Origin: Vibrio europaeus
GTDB lineage: Bacteria; Pseudomonadota; Gammaproteobacteria; Enterobacterales; Vibrionaceae
NCBI RefSeq assembly: GCF_001695575.1
Contig: NZ_LUAX01000001.1
Span: forward strand, 1,674,001-1,738,000
Direction of reading: 5' to 3'
DNA: 64,000 nucleotides
Program-made: the position numbers and the translations under genes
Notes under the pieces: model-generated
Told to the model about the DNA's origin: nothing
The model's database searches: none
Seen by the model: the letters and a program-made list of their open reading frames with translations, nothing else
Part shown: positions 54,863 to 63,503 of the stretch, piece by piece
Numbering within the stretch: position 1 is the stretch's first letter
Layout: each line of letters opens with the position of its first letter

Positions 54863-54876
54863 TGAAAGCGGTTTCT
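54863..54876. promoter_or_regulatory. LacI-family operator at the start of the beta-glucoside operon
   Basis: TGAAAGCGGTTTCT, matching the porin-gene operator at 53029, located just after the predicted transcription start and before the regulator gene at 54922. Fits autorepression. Confidence 0.6.
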
Positions 54877-54921
54877 AAAACGTTCATGCGTTCAAATGAA
54901 AGGCAGTTGTAGAGGTAAGTA

Positions 54922-55917
54922 GTGGCAACCATAAAAGATGTTTCTGAGTATGCAGGCGTTTCTCAAGCGACAGTATCTCGCGTCATCAATGGCACGAGTC
55001 GAGTAAGCCATGACAAAAAGCTCAAGGTAGAGAAAGCCATTCAAGTTCTGGGCTACCGCCCAAACTCGATTGCACAAGCACTCGCATCTAGCCGCACTGG
55101 CAGCATTGGCATCATAGTCCCTGAGCTCGGTGGTCCGTTTTATTCTGGCATCCTGCATAGTATTGAAAAAAGGCTACGCCGTTTTGGCTACCACGTAATC
55201 GTCACTGCTGGCTCAAATACCGAACAGGGCCAACGTGAGTCGGTGGAGTTTCTACTAGGGCGTCGAGTCGATGCAATGATTTTGCACACTCAGCACCTCT
55301 CAGATGACTACCTCACAGAGCTAGAAGCAAAAGGAGTGGCTTTGGTTTTGGTCAATCGTTTCGTACCGGAACTAGCGCAGAACTGTATCGAAATTGATAA
55401 CGAATTAGGGGGCCAACTGGCAACCGAATATTTGTTGCGAATGGGGCATCGTGACATTGCATGTATTACCGGCCCTCTGGACAAATCAGATGCACGGGGG
55501 CGTCTGCAGGGTTACCGCAAAGCGATTGAAGAAGCGGGACTGCTGTTCGACGAAGCACTGATTTCAGAGGCCGGTTTTACCGAAGAGTCTGGCACAAGCG
55601 CAATGCGCAAGCTGCTCAAGCGTGAACGCCCTTTTACCGCCGTTTTTGCCAGTAATGATCATATGGCGTTCGGCGCTTTTGAGGTATTGAAAGAGCACAA
55701 CATTCAGGTACCAGAACAGGTGTCACTGATTGGCTTCGACGACATTTTGTTTGCTCGTTATATTTCGCCGCCTCTTACAACCGTGAATTTTCCCATTGAG
55801 CAAATGAGTGCCGAAGCGGTTCAACTGGTTATTCAAATACTCAACAAAAACAAGCGAGATGTGAGCTTCAAACTGTCACCTACCCTAGTGCCTAGAAGCT
55901 CAGTAAAACAACTCTAA
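54922..55917 (+). CDS. LacI-family repressor of the beta-glucoside locus
   Basis: A 331-residue regulator starting at GTG, with GAGG 7 nt upstream. The helix-turn-helix is TIKDVSEYAGVSQATVSRVI (3-22), followed by the hinge and a periplasmic-binding-protein-like effector domain (GSIGIIVPELGGPFYSGIL, VFASNDHMAFGAFEVLKEH). First gene of the regulator-ABC-glucosidase set, 24 bp before the binding-protein gene. Likely represses its own operon and the porin gene in the absence of a beta-glucoside inducer; this is inference from context and matched operators. Confidence 0.9.
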   Translation: MATIKDVSEYAGVSQATVSRVINGTSRVSHDKKLKVEKAIQVLGYRPNSIAQALASSRTGSIGIIVPELGGPFYSGILHSIEKRLRRFGYHVIVTAGSNTEQGQRESVEFLLGRRVDAMILHTQHLSDDYLTELEAKGVALVLVNRFVPELAQNCIEIDNELGGQLATEYLLRMGHRDIACITGPLDKSDARGRLQGYRKAIEEAGLLFDEALISEAGFTEESGTSAMRKLLKRERPFTAVFASNDHMAFGAFEVLKEHNIQVPEQVSLIGFDDILFARYISPPLTTVNFPIEQMSAEAVQLVIQILNKNKRDVSFKLSPTLVPRSSVKQL

Positions 55918-55941
55918 ATAAAGTCATTTAAGGACAAGAAG

Positions 55942-57186
55942 ATGAAACTAAAAACTTTGACGCTTGCCACTGTCACCGCACTTGGACTTGCTACGACAGT
56001 CAACGCCGCCGATTCAAACATTCGCTTTGACGGCTTCCCAGATTTCGATAGCAGCCTCAAGGTTCTGCTGCCTGACTTCGAAAAGGAGACAGGAATCAAG
56101 GTCGATTATCTGATGAACAATCATGGCGACCACCACACCAAACTGACCACTAACCTTGCGACAGGCTCAGGTGCAGGCGATGTTATTGTCGTTGATGTTG
56201 AAAAGATTGGCCCTTTTGTCGCTTCTGGTGGTTTAGTTAACCTATCTGAAAACTATGGTGCCGATAAGTTTGCCGAGAGTTTTGCTCCTTATGCTTGGGC
56301 GCAAGGTAAAGGTGCCGACGGTGATGTTTATGGTATGCCTGTCGACCTAGGCCCTGGGGTAATGTACTACCGCAGTGATGTGTTTGCTAAAACGGGCATT
56401 GATGTAAACCAGGCGATCAAAGACTGGGATTCTTACATCAAAGCGGGTGAAGAGCTGAAGAAGAAAGACGTTTACCTGATTGCTTCTGCGGCCGACGTTG
56501 CCCAAGCGATTATCTTCACTACAGTGCCTGAAGGAGAAGGGCTCTACTTCGATGCAGACGGTAACCCTGTGGTCACCTCTGAGCGCTTTGTGCATGCATT
56601 CGAAGTGGCAAAAGAGATCCGTGAAAAAGGCTTAGATGCGCGAATCTTAGCGTGGTCAAACGAATGGTATGAAGGTTTCCGCAATGGCACCTTTGCCACT
56701 CAATTGTCTGGTGCATGGCTGCTTGGTCACCTCAATAACTGGATCGCACCTGAAACCGCAGGTAATTGGGGCGTTTCTCACCTGCCAGATGGTATCTATG
56801 GTAGCTGGGGTGGATCTTTCCTCTCAATTCCAACTCAGTCAAAACACCAAGATGAAGCGTGGAAACTGATTGAATACATGACAACGCGTCGTGATATTCA
56901 GCTTAAGCACTTTGAAACCATTGCTGCATTCCCAGCCAACACCCAAACCTACGATGATGCTTTGTTCCAAGAGGAAGTGGAATTCCTAGGCGGTCAAAAA
57001 GCCCGTTTGCTGTTTGCTGACGTGGCGAAAAACATCAAGCCTGTTGCTCCGGCTAAAGGTGACCACGTTGCTCGCTCGATAATCTTAGAAAATGCTCTGA
57101 TGGAAGTGCTTGATGAAGGTAAAGACATCAATACTGCACTCAAAGAAGCAGAACGCATGATTAAGCGTCGTACACGCAATCTTTAA
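55942..57186 (+). CDS. Oligosaccharide-binding periplasmic protein of ABC transporter
   Basis: Family-1 solute-binding protein of 414 residues with a signal peptide (cleavage near VNAA) and motifs KVLLPDFEKETGIKVDYLMN, DLGPGVMYYRSDVF and GSWGGSFLSIP. Delivers sugar, most likely a beta-glucoside such as cellobiose, to the following permeases. AAGGACAAGAAG precedes the ATG. A 21-nt hairpin separates it from the first permease gene. Confidence 0.88.
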   Translation: MKLKTLTLATVTALGLATTVNAADSNIRFDGFPDFDSSLKVLLPDFEKETGIKVDYLMNNHGDHHTKLTTNLATGSGAGDVIVVDVEKIGPFVASGGLVNLSENYGADKFAESFAPYAWAQGKGADGDVYGMPVDLGPGVMYYRSDVFAKTGIDVNQAIKDWDSYIKAGEELKKKDVYLIASAADVAQAIIFTTVPEGEGLYFDADGNPVVTSERFVHAFEVAKEIREKGLDARILAWSNEWYEGFRNGTFATQLSGAWLLGHLNNWIAPETAGNWGVSHLPDGIYGSWGGSFLSIPTQSKHQDEAWKLIEYMTTRRDIQLKHFETIAAFPANTQTYDDALFQEEVEFLGGQKARLLFADVAKNIKPVAPAKGDHVARSIILENALMEVLDEGKDINTALKEAERMIKRRTRNL

Positions 57187-57209
57187 TTGGTTACATATTT
57201 GGTAAGAAA

Positions 57210-57230
57210 GGAAGGCGTACTGCGCCTTCC
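57210..57230 (+). repeat. Intercistronic hairpin after binding-protein gene
   Basis: GGAAGGCG pairs with CGCCTTCC around a 5-nt loop, with no T-run. It likely protects the upstream message, as at the other two transporter operons here. Confidence 0.65.
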
Positions 57231-57248
57231 TGACTAGAGGTCGTTACT

Positions 57249-58238
57249 ATGAATCATGCAGCGAGCAAGGTTATGGAAACATCACAACGCGAAAGCCTTT
57301 TTTCTCGCCTGAGTTTGAAAGCGCTTACACCGTATGGATTCCTACTGCCGTTTTTGATTATTTTCTCGGTATTTGGGATTTTCCCACTGCTTTTTTCTAT
57401 CTATCTCTCTTTTCATGAGTGGAACCCGGTCGAAGGCCTTGGCGCTATGGACTATGTGGGGCTAGAGAACTACCACATTGCCCTAACCGACCCTTGGTTG
57501 TGGCGCTCATTAAAAAACACACTCTGGCTTGCGATTACGTCAGGTGTGGCACAGCACTTAGTCGCTCTGCCCGTAGCCTACATTTTGGTCTCGATGAGTG
57601 ATCGTCTTCGCCACTGGCTAACATCCGCGTATTTTCTGCCGTTCATTACCTCGACGGTTGCGGCATCGCTGATCTTTTTCAACATGTATTCGCCCAACTC
57701 AGGAATCATTAACCAAAGCTTGATGGCATTAGCGGATAGCTCTTTGTTTGGCTGGGCATTTGCTTGGGTAAATGACTACCAACCAATTCGTTGGCTTGAT
57801 GACGCCACCATGGTGAAACCGTCTATCGCAATTATGGTGTTCTGGAAATACACCGGGTTCAACATTGTGCTCTACACAACCGGTTTGATGACGATTCCAA
57901 AAGATATTCTTGAAGCCGCCCGTATGGATGGTGCTAACGCTTGGCGTCGCTTCTGGAGCATTTCACTGCCTATGATTCGTCCATTTATCTTCTTTGCAGT
58001 CACCATGACCATCATCGGCAACCTGCAGCTGTTTGAAGAACCGTTCGTGTTAACACGTGGTACTGGTGGTACCGGCCAATCTGGCTTAACCATCTCAATG
58101 TACTTGTACAAAGTGGGTTGGGAATGGCTTGAAATGGGCACCGCTTCAGCGATCTCTTGGCTGCTGTTTATGTTGATTGCTGGCTGTACCGCAATTCAAT
58201 TCTTCTTCTTCGGTAAAAAAGGTCTGGGAGAGCAATAA
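57249..58238 (+). CDS. Sugar ABC transporter permease (MalF type)
   Basis: A 329-residue inner-membrane protein with about six helices; the EAA loop reads ILEAARMDGANAWRRFWSIS. An RBS-like AGAGG lies 10 nt upstream. It is followed 1 bp later by the second permease gene. Confidence 0.88.
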   Translation: MNHAASKVMETSQRESLFSRLSLKALTPYGFLLPFLIIFSVFGIFPLLFSIYLSFHEWNPVEGLGAMDYVGLENYHIALTDPWLWRSLKNTLWLAITSGVAQHLVALPVAYILVSMSDRLRHWLTSAYFLPFITSTVAASLIFFNMYSPNSGIINQSLMALADSSLFGWAFAWVNDYQPIRWLDDATMVKPSIAIMVFWKYTGFNIVLYTTGLMTIPKDILEAARMDGANAWRRFWSISLPMIRPFIFFAVTMTIIGNLQLFEEPFVLTRGTGGTGQSGLTISMYLYKVGWEWLEMGTASAISWLLFMLIAGCTAIQFFFFGKKGLGEQ

Positions 58239-58239
58239 G

Positions 58240-59121
58240 ATGACGACAAACTCGATAACTTCTCCTCGCTGGCGACCAAGTGATCGTAGCCTAGAGATAT
58301 TTACCAAGCTGATGATGGCATTACTTGCTGTAGTCCTGATCGTTTCTGCGATTATGACCGTGTTCCCTTTCCTATGGTCTGCACTGCTATCCACGCGTGA
58401 TAGAACGGAGATCTTTGGCTCTGGGATCAGCTTCGCTATCGGCGACAGCTTAACGGTTAACTACGCCAAGCTATTGGAAATCATGCCATTCTGGCAAGCG
58501 ATGTTTAACTCAATCTACATCGCGTTTTTGGGCACCACGATTTCATTGCTGTTTTGTAGCATGGGTGGCTATGCGTTTGCTGTCTACAAATTCAAAGGCA
58601 AAACCTTGCTGTTTGGTATGTTGGTCGGCTCGATGATGATCCCACCAGTGCTCAGTTTGATCCCCTACTTCATGATCGTCAAATTCCTTGGCTTGCTCGA
58701 TAACCATCTAGCTGTATGGCTACCGTTTACCACTACACCATTTGGTATTTTCCTGATGCGACAGCATGTGGTTGCGTCAGTACCTAAGGAGTTGTTAGAA
58801 GCGGCTAAGCTCGATGGTGCAGGCGAGTTTAGAACTTACTGGAGTGTTGTTCTGCCACTGATGAAACCCGCTCTAGCAACACTTGCTATCGTTCAATTCG
58901 TTTTCTTCTGGAACATGTTTATGCAGCCTCTGGTTGTACTCACAACTCCAGAAAACTACGTCATTACCCAAGCGCTACGCAGCGTCCAAGGTATCCCAAA
59001 TACCCCTTGGGGAGCGGTCATGCTAGGTACAACCATTTCGATTCTTCCACTGGTTGTCACTTATCTATTCGCGTCGAAACAAATGATTAGCGGCCTGACG
59101 TCAGGCGCTGTTAAAGGCTAA
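58240..59121 (+). CDS. Sugar ABC transporter permease (MalG type)
   Basis: A 293-residue inner-membrane protein with about six helices; the EAA loop reads [20 protein letters not shown] and the ending MISGLTSGAVKG is MalG-like. A longer frame begins at 58177 inside the previous gene, but the ATG at 58240, just after the upstream stop and a GGGAG site, is chosen. Confidence 0.88.
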   Translation: MTTNSITSPRWRPSDRSLEIFTKLMMALLAVVLIVSAIMTVFPFLWSALLSTRDRTEIFGSGISFAIGDSLTVNYAKLLEIMPFWQAMFNSIYIAFLGTTISLLFCSMGGYAFAVYKFKGKTLLFGMLVGSMMIPPVLSLIPYFMIVKFLGLLDNHLAVWLPFTTTPFGIFLMRQHVVASVPKELLEAAKLDGAGEFRTYWSVVLPLMKPALATLAIVQFVFFWNMFMQPLVVLTTPENYVITQALRSVQGIPNTPWGAVMLGTTISILPLVVTYLFASKQMISGLTSGAVKG

Positions 59122-59137
59122 AAAGGTTTAAATAACA

Positions 59138-60487
59138 ATGAATAAAATCCAACTTCCTACTGATTCTAAATTACGCAGCCCAGAGTTCTTGTTTGGCGTC
59201 GCCACGTCTTCTTATCAGATTGAGGGTGGCGCTCAACTTGGTGGACGAAGCCCATCTATCTGGGACACCTTCTGCAATAAGCCAGGTGCAGTAGACAACG
59301 CAGACAACGGCGATGTTGCCTGTGACCATTTCCATCTTTGGAAACAAGACATTGAGATGATTCAAGGGTTAGGTGTCGACGCATACCGACTGTCTATGGC
59401 ATGGCCGCGCATCATTCCTCAAGACGGTGTAGTCAATCAAGAAGGGCTAAAGTTCTATGAACAGATCATCGATGAATGTCACGCGCGGGGTTTAAAAGTC
59501 TTTGTCACACTTTATCACTGGGACCTTCCTCAGTACCTTGAAGATAAAGGTGGCTGGCTGAACCGAGAAACCGCTTACAAATTTGAGCAGTACGCGAACG
59601 TAGTCAGTGAGTACTTCGGCGATAAAATCGACTCCTACGCCACGCTTAACGAACCGTTTTGCTCTTCGTACCTAGGTTATCGTTGGGGGATCCATGCGCC
59701 GGGTATTAAGGGCGAACGCGAGGGCTTTTTGTCGGCTCACCACCTAATGCTAGCTCATGGCTTAGCGATTCCTCACATGCGTAAGAATGCCCCTAACGCC
59801 ATGCATGGTTGTGTGTTCAATGCCACACCAGCATATCCATTAAACGATAGTGATGTGGCTGCTGCCGAGTATTCAGATGCAGAAGGTTTCCACTGGTTTA
59901 TGGACCCAGTACTGAAAGGCGAATATCCACCGTTAGTTCTAGAGCGTCAATCTCACAATATGCCGATGATCTTAGAGGGCGATCTCGACATTATCCGCAC
60001 CGACTTGGACTTTATCGGTATTAACTTCTACACCCGCTGCGTAGTTCGCTTTGATGAAAATGGTGATATCAAAGACGTGCCTCAACCAGAAAATGAACAT
60101 ACCTTTATCGGCTGGGAGATCTACCCACAAGCACTCACTGATCTGCTACTCCGTCTTAACGACCGTTACGACAACCTGCCGCCACTTTACATCACTGAAA
60201 ATGGCGCGGCTGGTGAAGACAATTGTATTAATGGTGAAGTGAATGACACCCAGCGTGTTAACTATTTCCAAGCACACTTAGAAGCGGTGGATAACGCTAT
60301 TAAATCTGGTGTCAACGTACAAGGCTACTTCGCATGGAGCCTAATGGATAACTTCGAGTGGGCATTTGGTTACAAGCAGCGTTTCGGTATCGTGCACGTT
60401 GAGTATGAAACCCAAAAACGTACGCTAAAACAGAGCGCCATTGCTTACCGTAACATGCTACTTGAGCGCCGAGAGGAGGATTTGTAA
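59138..60487 (+). CDS. Beta-glucosidase, glycoside hydrolase family 1
   Basis: Hydrolyses beta-glucosides imported by the neighbouring transporter. The 449-residue protein has the GH1 acid/base Glu172 in TLNEPF and the nucleophile Glu354 in ITENG; other family motifs are FLFGVATSSYQIEGG near the N-terminus and SLMDNFEWAFGYKQRFG near the end. No signal peptide is seen, so it acts in the cytoplasm. Its last stop base is shared with the ATG of the ATPase gene (TAATG). Candidate substrates are cellobiose, laminaribiose and gentiobiose. Confidence 0.94.
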   Translation: MNKIQLPTDSKLRSPEFLFGVATSSYQIEGGAQLGGRSPSIWDTFCNKPGAVDNADNGDVACDHFHLWKQDIEMIQGLGVDAYRLSMAWPRIIPQDGVVNQEGLKFYEQIIDECHARGLKVFVTLYHWDLPQYLEDKGGWLNRETAYKFEQYANVVSEYFGDKIDSYATLNEPFCSSYLGYRWGIHAPGIKGEREGFLSAHHLMLAHGLAIPHMRKNAPNAMHGCVFNATPAYPLNDSDVAAAEYSDAEGFHWFMDPVLKGEYPPLVLERQSHNMPMILEGDLDIIRTDLDFIGINFYTRCVVRFDENGDIKDVPQPENEHTFIGWEIYPQALTDLLLRLNDRYDNLPPLYITENGAAGEDNCINGEVNDTQRVNYFQAHLEAVDNAIKSGVNVQGYFAWSLMDNFEWAFGYKQRFGIVHVEYETQKRTLKQSAIAYRNMLLERREEDL

Positions 60488-61581
60488 TGGCTAAAGTTGA
60501 ATTCAAAAACATCAAGAAGTCTTACGACGATGTCGAGGTAGTGAAACACTTTGATTTCACCGTCAACGATGGTGAGTTTGTGGTTTTCCTCGGTCCATCT
60601 GGTTGCGGCAAGTCAACCACGCTGCGCATGCTGGCTGGCCTAGAAAGCATCACTGCTGGCGAGATACTTGTTGGCGATAAGCTGATGAATAAAATCGATG
60701 CTAAAGATAGAGACTTAGCGATGGTATTCCAGAGCTATGCACTTTACCCACATATGACGGTATACGAAAATATCGCGTTTGCCCTCAAGCTCAAAGGTAT
60801 GGCAAAAAGCCAGATTGATGTTGAAGTGCGTAAAGCAGCAAAAATGTTGGAACTAGACCCACTTCTCGATCGCAAACCTAAAGAGCTTTCTGGTGGACAG
60901 CGCCAGCGAGTTGCAATGGGGCGAGCTATGGTGCGCACACCAAAAGTGTTCTTGTTTGATGAGCCGCTTTCAAACTTAGATGCCAAGCTGCGTGGTACCA
61001 TGCGCGAAGAGATCAAGCAGCTTCATCGAGAACTACAAACAACCACTATCTACGTCACCCATGACCAAATTGAAGCCATGACACTTGCTGATCGTATTGT
61101 CATTCTTAAGGATGGCTATGTCGCACAAGTGGGCACACCAACACAAGTGTTCCAGCAGCCTGCTAATAAGTTTGTTGCCCAGTTCATTGGTAACCCATCG
61201 ATGAACATGCTTGACGCACAATTGATTGGCGAAGAAGGCAATTGGCAGATAGAGCTTGGTGATGTTCGCATCCCACTTCCTCAACGTTTCCACGCACATG
61301 CCTCTAAAAACTTGGCACTTCACTTCGGTGTTAGACCAACGGATATCCATCTGCGTGCCGAACAAGTAGACCATGATCGGGTTCTGCCGTTGCCGGTCAA
61401 GATCAAGGACAAAGAACTGCTGGGCGCAAGCATACTGCTAAAAACGGAAATTGCGGGGCAGCCACTGATGGTAGAAACGCAAGCGGCGGAAGTTGATGTC
61501 AGTGAACTGACTCTGTATCTCGATTTAGATGCGGTTCACCTGTTTGATGCCTTGAGTGAAAATTCACTGGCCACCTTCTAA
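60487..61581 (+). CDS. Sugar ABC transporter ATPase (MalK/UgpC type)
   Basis: A 364-residue ATPase with Walker [11 protein letters not shown]-loop [11 protein letters not shown], signature [15 protein letters not shown], Walker [13 protein letters not shown] and H-loop [10 protein letters not shown], plus a C-terminal TOBE domain. Overlaps the glucosidase gene by 1 bp. A second MalK-type ATPase is encoded at 10453-11568 and the two could in principle substitute for each other. Confidence 0.93.
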   Translation: MAKVEFKNIKKSYDDVEVVKHFDFTVNDGEFVVFLGPSGCGKSTTLRMLAGLESITAGEILVGDKLMNKIDAKDRDLAMVFQSYALYPHMTVYENIAFALKLKGMAKSQIDVEVRKAAKMLELDPLLDRKPKELSGGQRQRVAMGRAMVRTPKVFLFDEPLSNLDAKLRGTMREEIKQLHRELQTTTIYVTHDQIEAMTLADRIVILKDGYVAQVGTPTQVFQQPANKFVAQFIGNPSMNMLDAQLIGEEGNWQIELGDVRIPLPQRFHAHASKNLALHFGVRPTDIHLRAEQVDHDRVLPLPVKIKDKELLGASILLKTEIAGQPLMVETQAAEVDVSELTLYLDLDAVHLFDALSENSLATF

Positions 61582-61590
61582 AAGTATGAG

Positions 61591-61620
61591 TAAGCCGATG
61601 CTCACTTAGCATCGGCTTAT
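61591..61620 (+). terminator. Terminator of the beta-glucoside operon
   Basis: AAGCCGATGC pairs with GCATCGGCTT around a 7-nt loop, followed by ATTAATAAA. The weak T-run leaves some read-through possible into the LacI gene. Confidence 0.75.
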
Positions 61621-61710
61621 TAATAAACCTCTCACTTCCCTATCAGCTGTATTGAGCTCTGACTGGGTGTTTTCTATATTCAGTATTTGGCTTGCTTTGT
61701 TGTTGGTTCG

Positions 61711-62730
61711 ATGAAATCAAAAAAGAAGAATAAATCCCCCTCTATCTATGATGTCGCCAAACTTGCTGGCGTCTCACCCAGTACTGTTTCACGTTTTCTC
61801 AATCGGACAACTTACGTCTCTGATGAAAAAAGCCACAACATTGAGCAAGCAATAAAAACGCTGGGTTATAAGCCTAACTACACCATGAATCAGGGTAGCA
61901 ACACACGCTCCATGACCATCGGCGTTCTGGTGCAAAATCCCGAAAGCCCGCATACAAGCCGTATTCTGAATGACATGGAGAAAGTCCTCAATGCACAAGG
62001 CTACTCTCTGGTTATCGCGACCGGACACTGGAAAAACAAACTTGAATCTCATGCTTTAGACTACTTGTCTAAAAGTAATGTTGATGGCGTCATCATTGTT
62101 ACCGGCAGCCTCACAGAGAAGCAAATCCTTGAATATGCAGAAAACATCCCTGTTGTCGCCGTTGGCTATGATGTGATTGGCGATCGAGTGCGCTGCGTTA
62201 ACATCGATAACGTGCTTGGTGGTTACATGGCGACCTTACACCTACTTCAACAAGGTCACTTAAACATTGCCCATATTAAAGGTCTGCTCAACCAACCCGA
62301 TGCGGTTGCACGCTTTGTCGGCTACAAGAAAGCTTTGCAAGAGGCAGGAATCAAGGTTCAGCCAAAACTGATTAAACAAGGCGATTTTAGCAGTGAATGT
62401 GGCTATCAACTGACTAAGGAATTGATTGAATCTAAGAGTCACTTCAGTGCCATTTTCACTGCCAATGACCAAACGGCCTATGGGGCTATCAAAGCCCTGC
62501 ATGACAAAGGTTATCGAGTACCAGAAGATATCTCAGTGGTAGGCTTTGATGATCTTCCGACCTCATTTTACTTTACCCCTGCGCTCACCACGATGCGTCA
62601 ACCCGTTGAAGAAGTCGGTGTTGTCTGTGCTGAGTCAATTCTTAACTTGTTAAGTGGCAATAGACATGAAGTTCGCCTGCCACCTATCGAGCTTATTATC
62701 AGGCAATCGACCAAGTCCCTTTACCGCTAG
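61711..62730 (+). CDS. Second LacI-family transcriptional regulator
   Basis: A 339-residue regulator from the ATG at 61711; a basic N-terminal tail (KSKKKNKSPS) precedes the helix-turn-helix IYDVAKLAGVSPSTVSRFLN, and the effector domain follows (TIGVLVQNPESPHTSRIL, AIFTANDQTAYGAIKALHDK). A TTG 24 bp upstream is in frame but lacks a clear ribosome-binding site. It is separated from the operon by a terminator and 129 bp. It could control the same or another sugar locus; the target is unknown. Confidence 0.88.
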   Translation: MKSKKKNKSPSIYDVAKLAGVSPSTVSRFLNRTTYVSDEKSHNIEQAIKTLGYKPNYTMNQGSNTRSMTIGVLVQNPESPHTSRILNDMEKVLNAQGYSLVIATGHWKNKLESHALDYLSKSNVDGVIIVTGSLTEKQILEYAENIPVVAVGYDVIGDRVRCVNIDNVLGGYMATLHLLQQGHLNIAHIKGLLNQPDAVARFVGYKKALQEAGIKVQPKLIKQGDFSSECGYQLTKELIESKSHFSAIFTANDQTAYGAIKALHDKGYRVPEDISVVGFDDLPTSFYFTPALTTMRQPVEEVGVVCAESILNLLSGNRHEVRLPPIELIIRQSTKSLYR

Positions 62731-62780
62731 CTTTCTGATATTCTTCAACAAACACTCTGAGAATATCTAAAGGACTTGCG

Positions 62781-63461
62781 ATGAAAACTGTTCTAATCAC
62801 CGGAGCTAACCGTGGTATAGGATTAACCTTAGCGAAAAACTATCTTGCTCAAGGTTGGCAAGTTCACGCAACTTATCGTTCAGAGAGTAGTTCGCCGGAG
62901 CTTCTGGAGTTGGAAGGGAACAACCTAACCTGTCACCCATTAGATGTAACGGATTACCAAGGACTGAGTGAATTTGCTAACGCGCTACCTGCTATCGATC
63001 TGCTAATCAACAACGCAGGCTACTACGGGCCGAAAGGTTATGGCTTTGGTAACACCGATGTTGATGAATGGCGAAAAGTGCTTGAAATCAACACCATTGC
63101 GCCGTTGAAACTGGTGGAGACTTTATACCCTAACCTGCAAAAAGGACAGCTAAAGAAAATTGCTTGCCTCTCGTCTAAAGTCGGCAGCATGACTGAGAAT
63201 ACTTCAGGTGGTGGCTACATTTACCGCTCGTCAAAAGCGGCCCTCAACTCTGTAGTCAAAAGCTTAAGCAACGATCTGACAGCTGAAGGTTTTACCGTGT
63301 TAGCACTTCACCCTGGCTGGGTACAAACTGAAATGGGCGGGCCTAATGCGTTGATTGATACCGACACTTCCGCAAAGGGTTTAATCAAAGTGATTGAACA
63401 AACAGATCAAGCATGTTCTGGTGAGTTTATTAACTACAATGGTGATCGTTTACCTTGGTAA
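62781..63461 (+). CDS. Short-chain dehydrogenase/reductase
   Basis: A 226-residue SDR. The cofactor motif TGANRGIG (7-14) and NNAG are present; the catalytic Tyr-x3-Lys reads YRSSK, with the Ser in CLSSKVGS. Resembles the C-factor/sniffer-like group. Substrate unknown; AAAGGAC precedes the ATG. No tie to the sugar locus is evident. Confidence 0.88.
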   Translation: MKTVLITGANRGIGLTLAKNYLAQGWQVHATYRSESSSPELLELEGNNLTCHPLDVTDYQGLSEFANALPAIDLLINNAGYYGPKGYGFGNTDVDEWRKVLEINTIAPLKLVETLYPNLQKGQLKKIACLSSKVGSMTENTSGGGYIYRSSKAALNSVVKSLSNDLTAEGFTVLALHPGWVQTEMGGPNALIDTDTSAKGLIKVIEQTDQACSGEFINYNGDRLPW

Positions 63462-63503
63462 CTGGACTATATAGTTTTATCTAAGTCCGACTAAAATCAA
63501 GGT

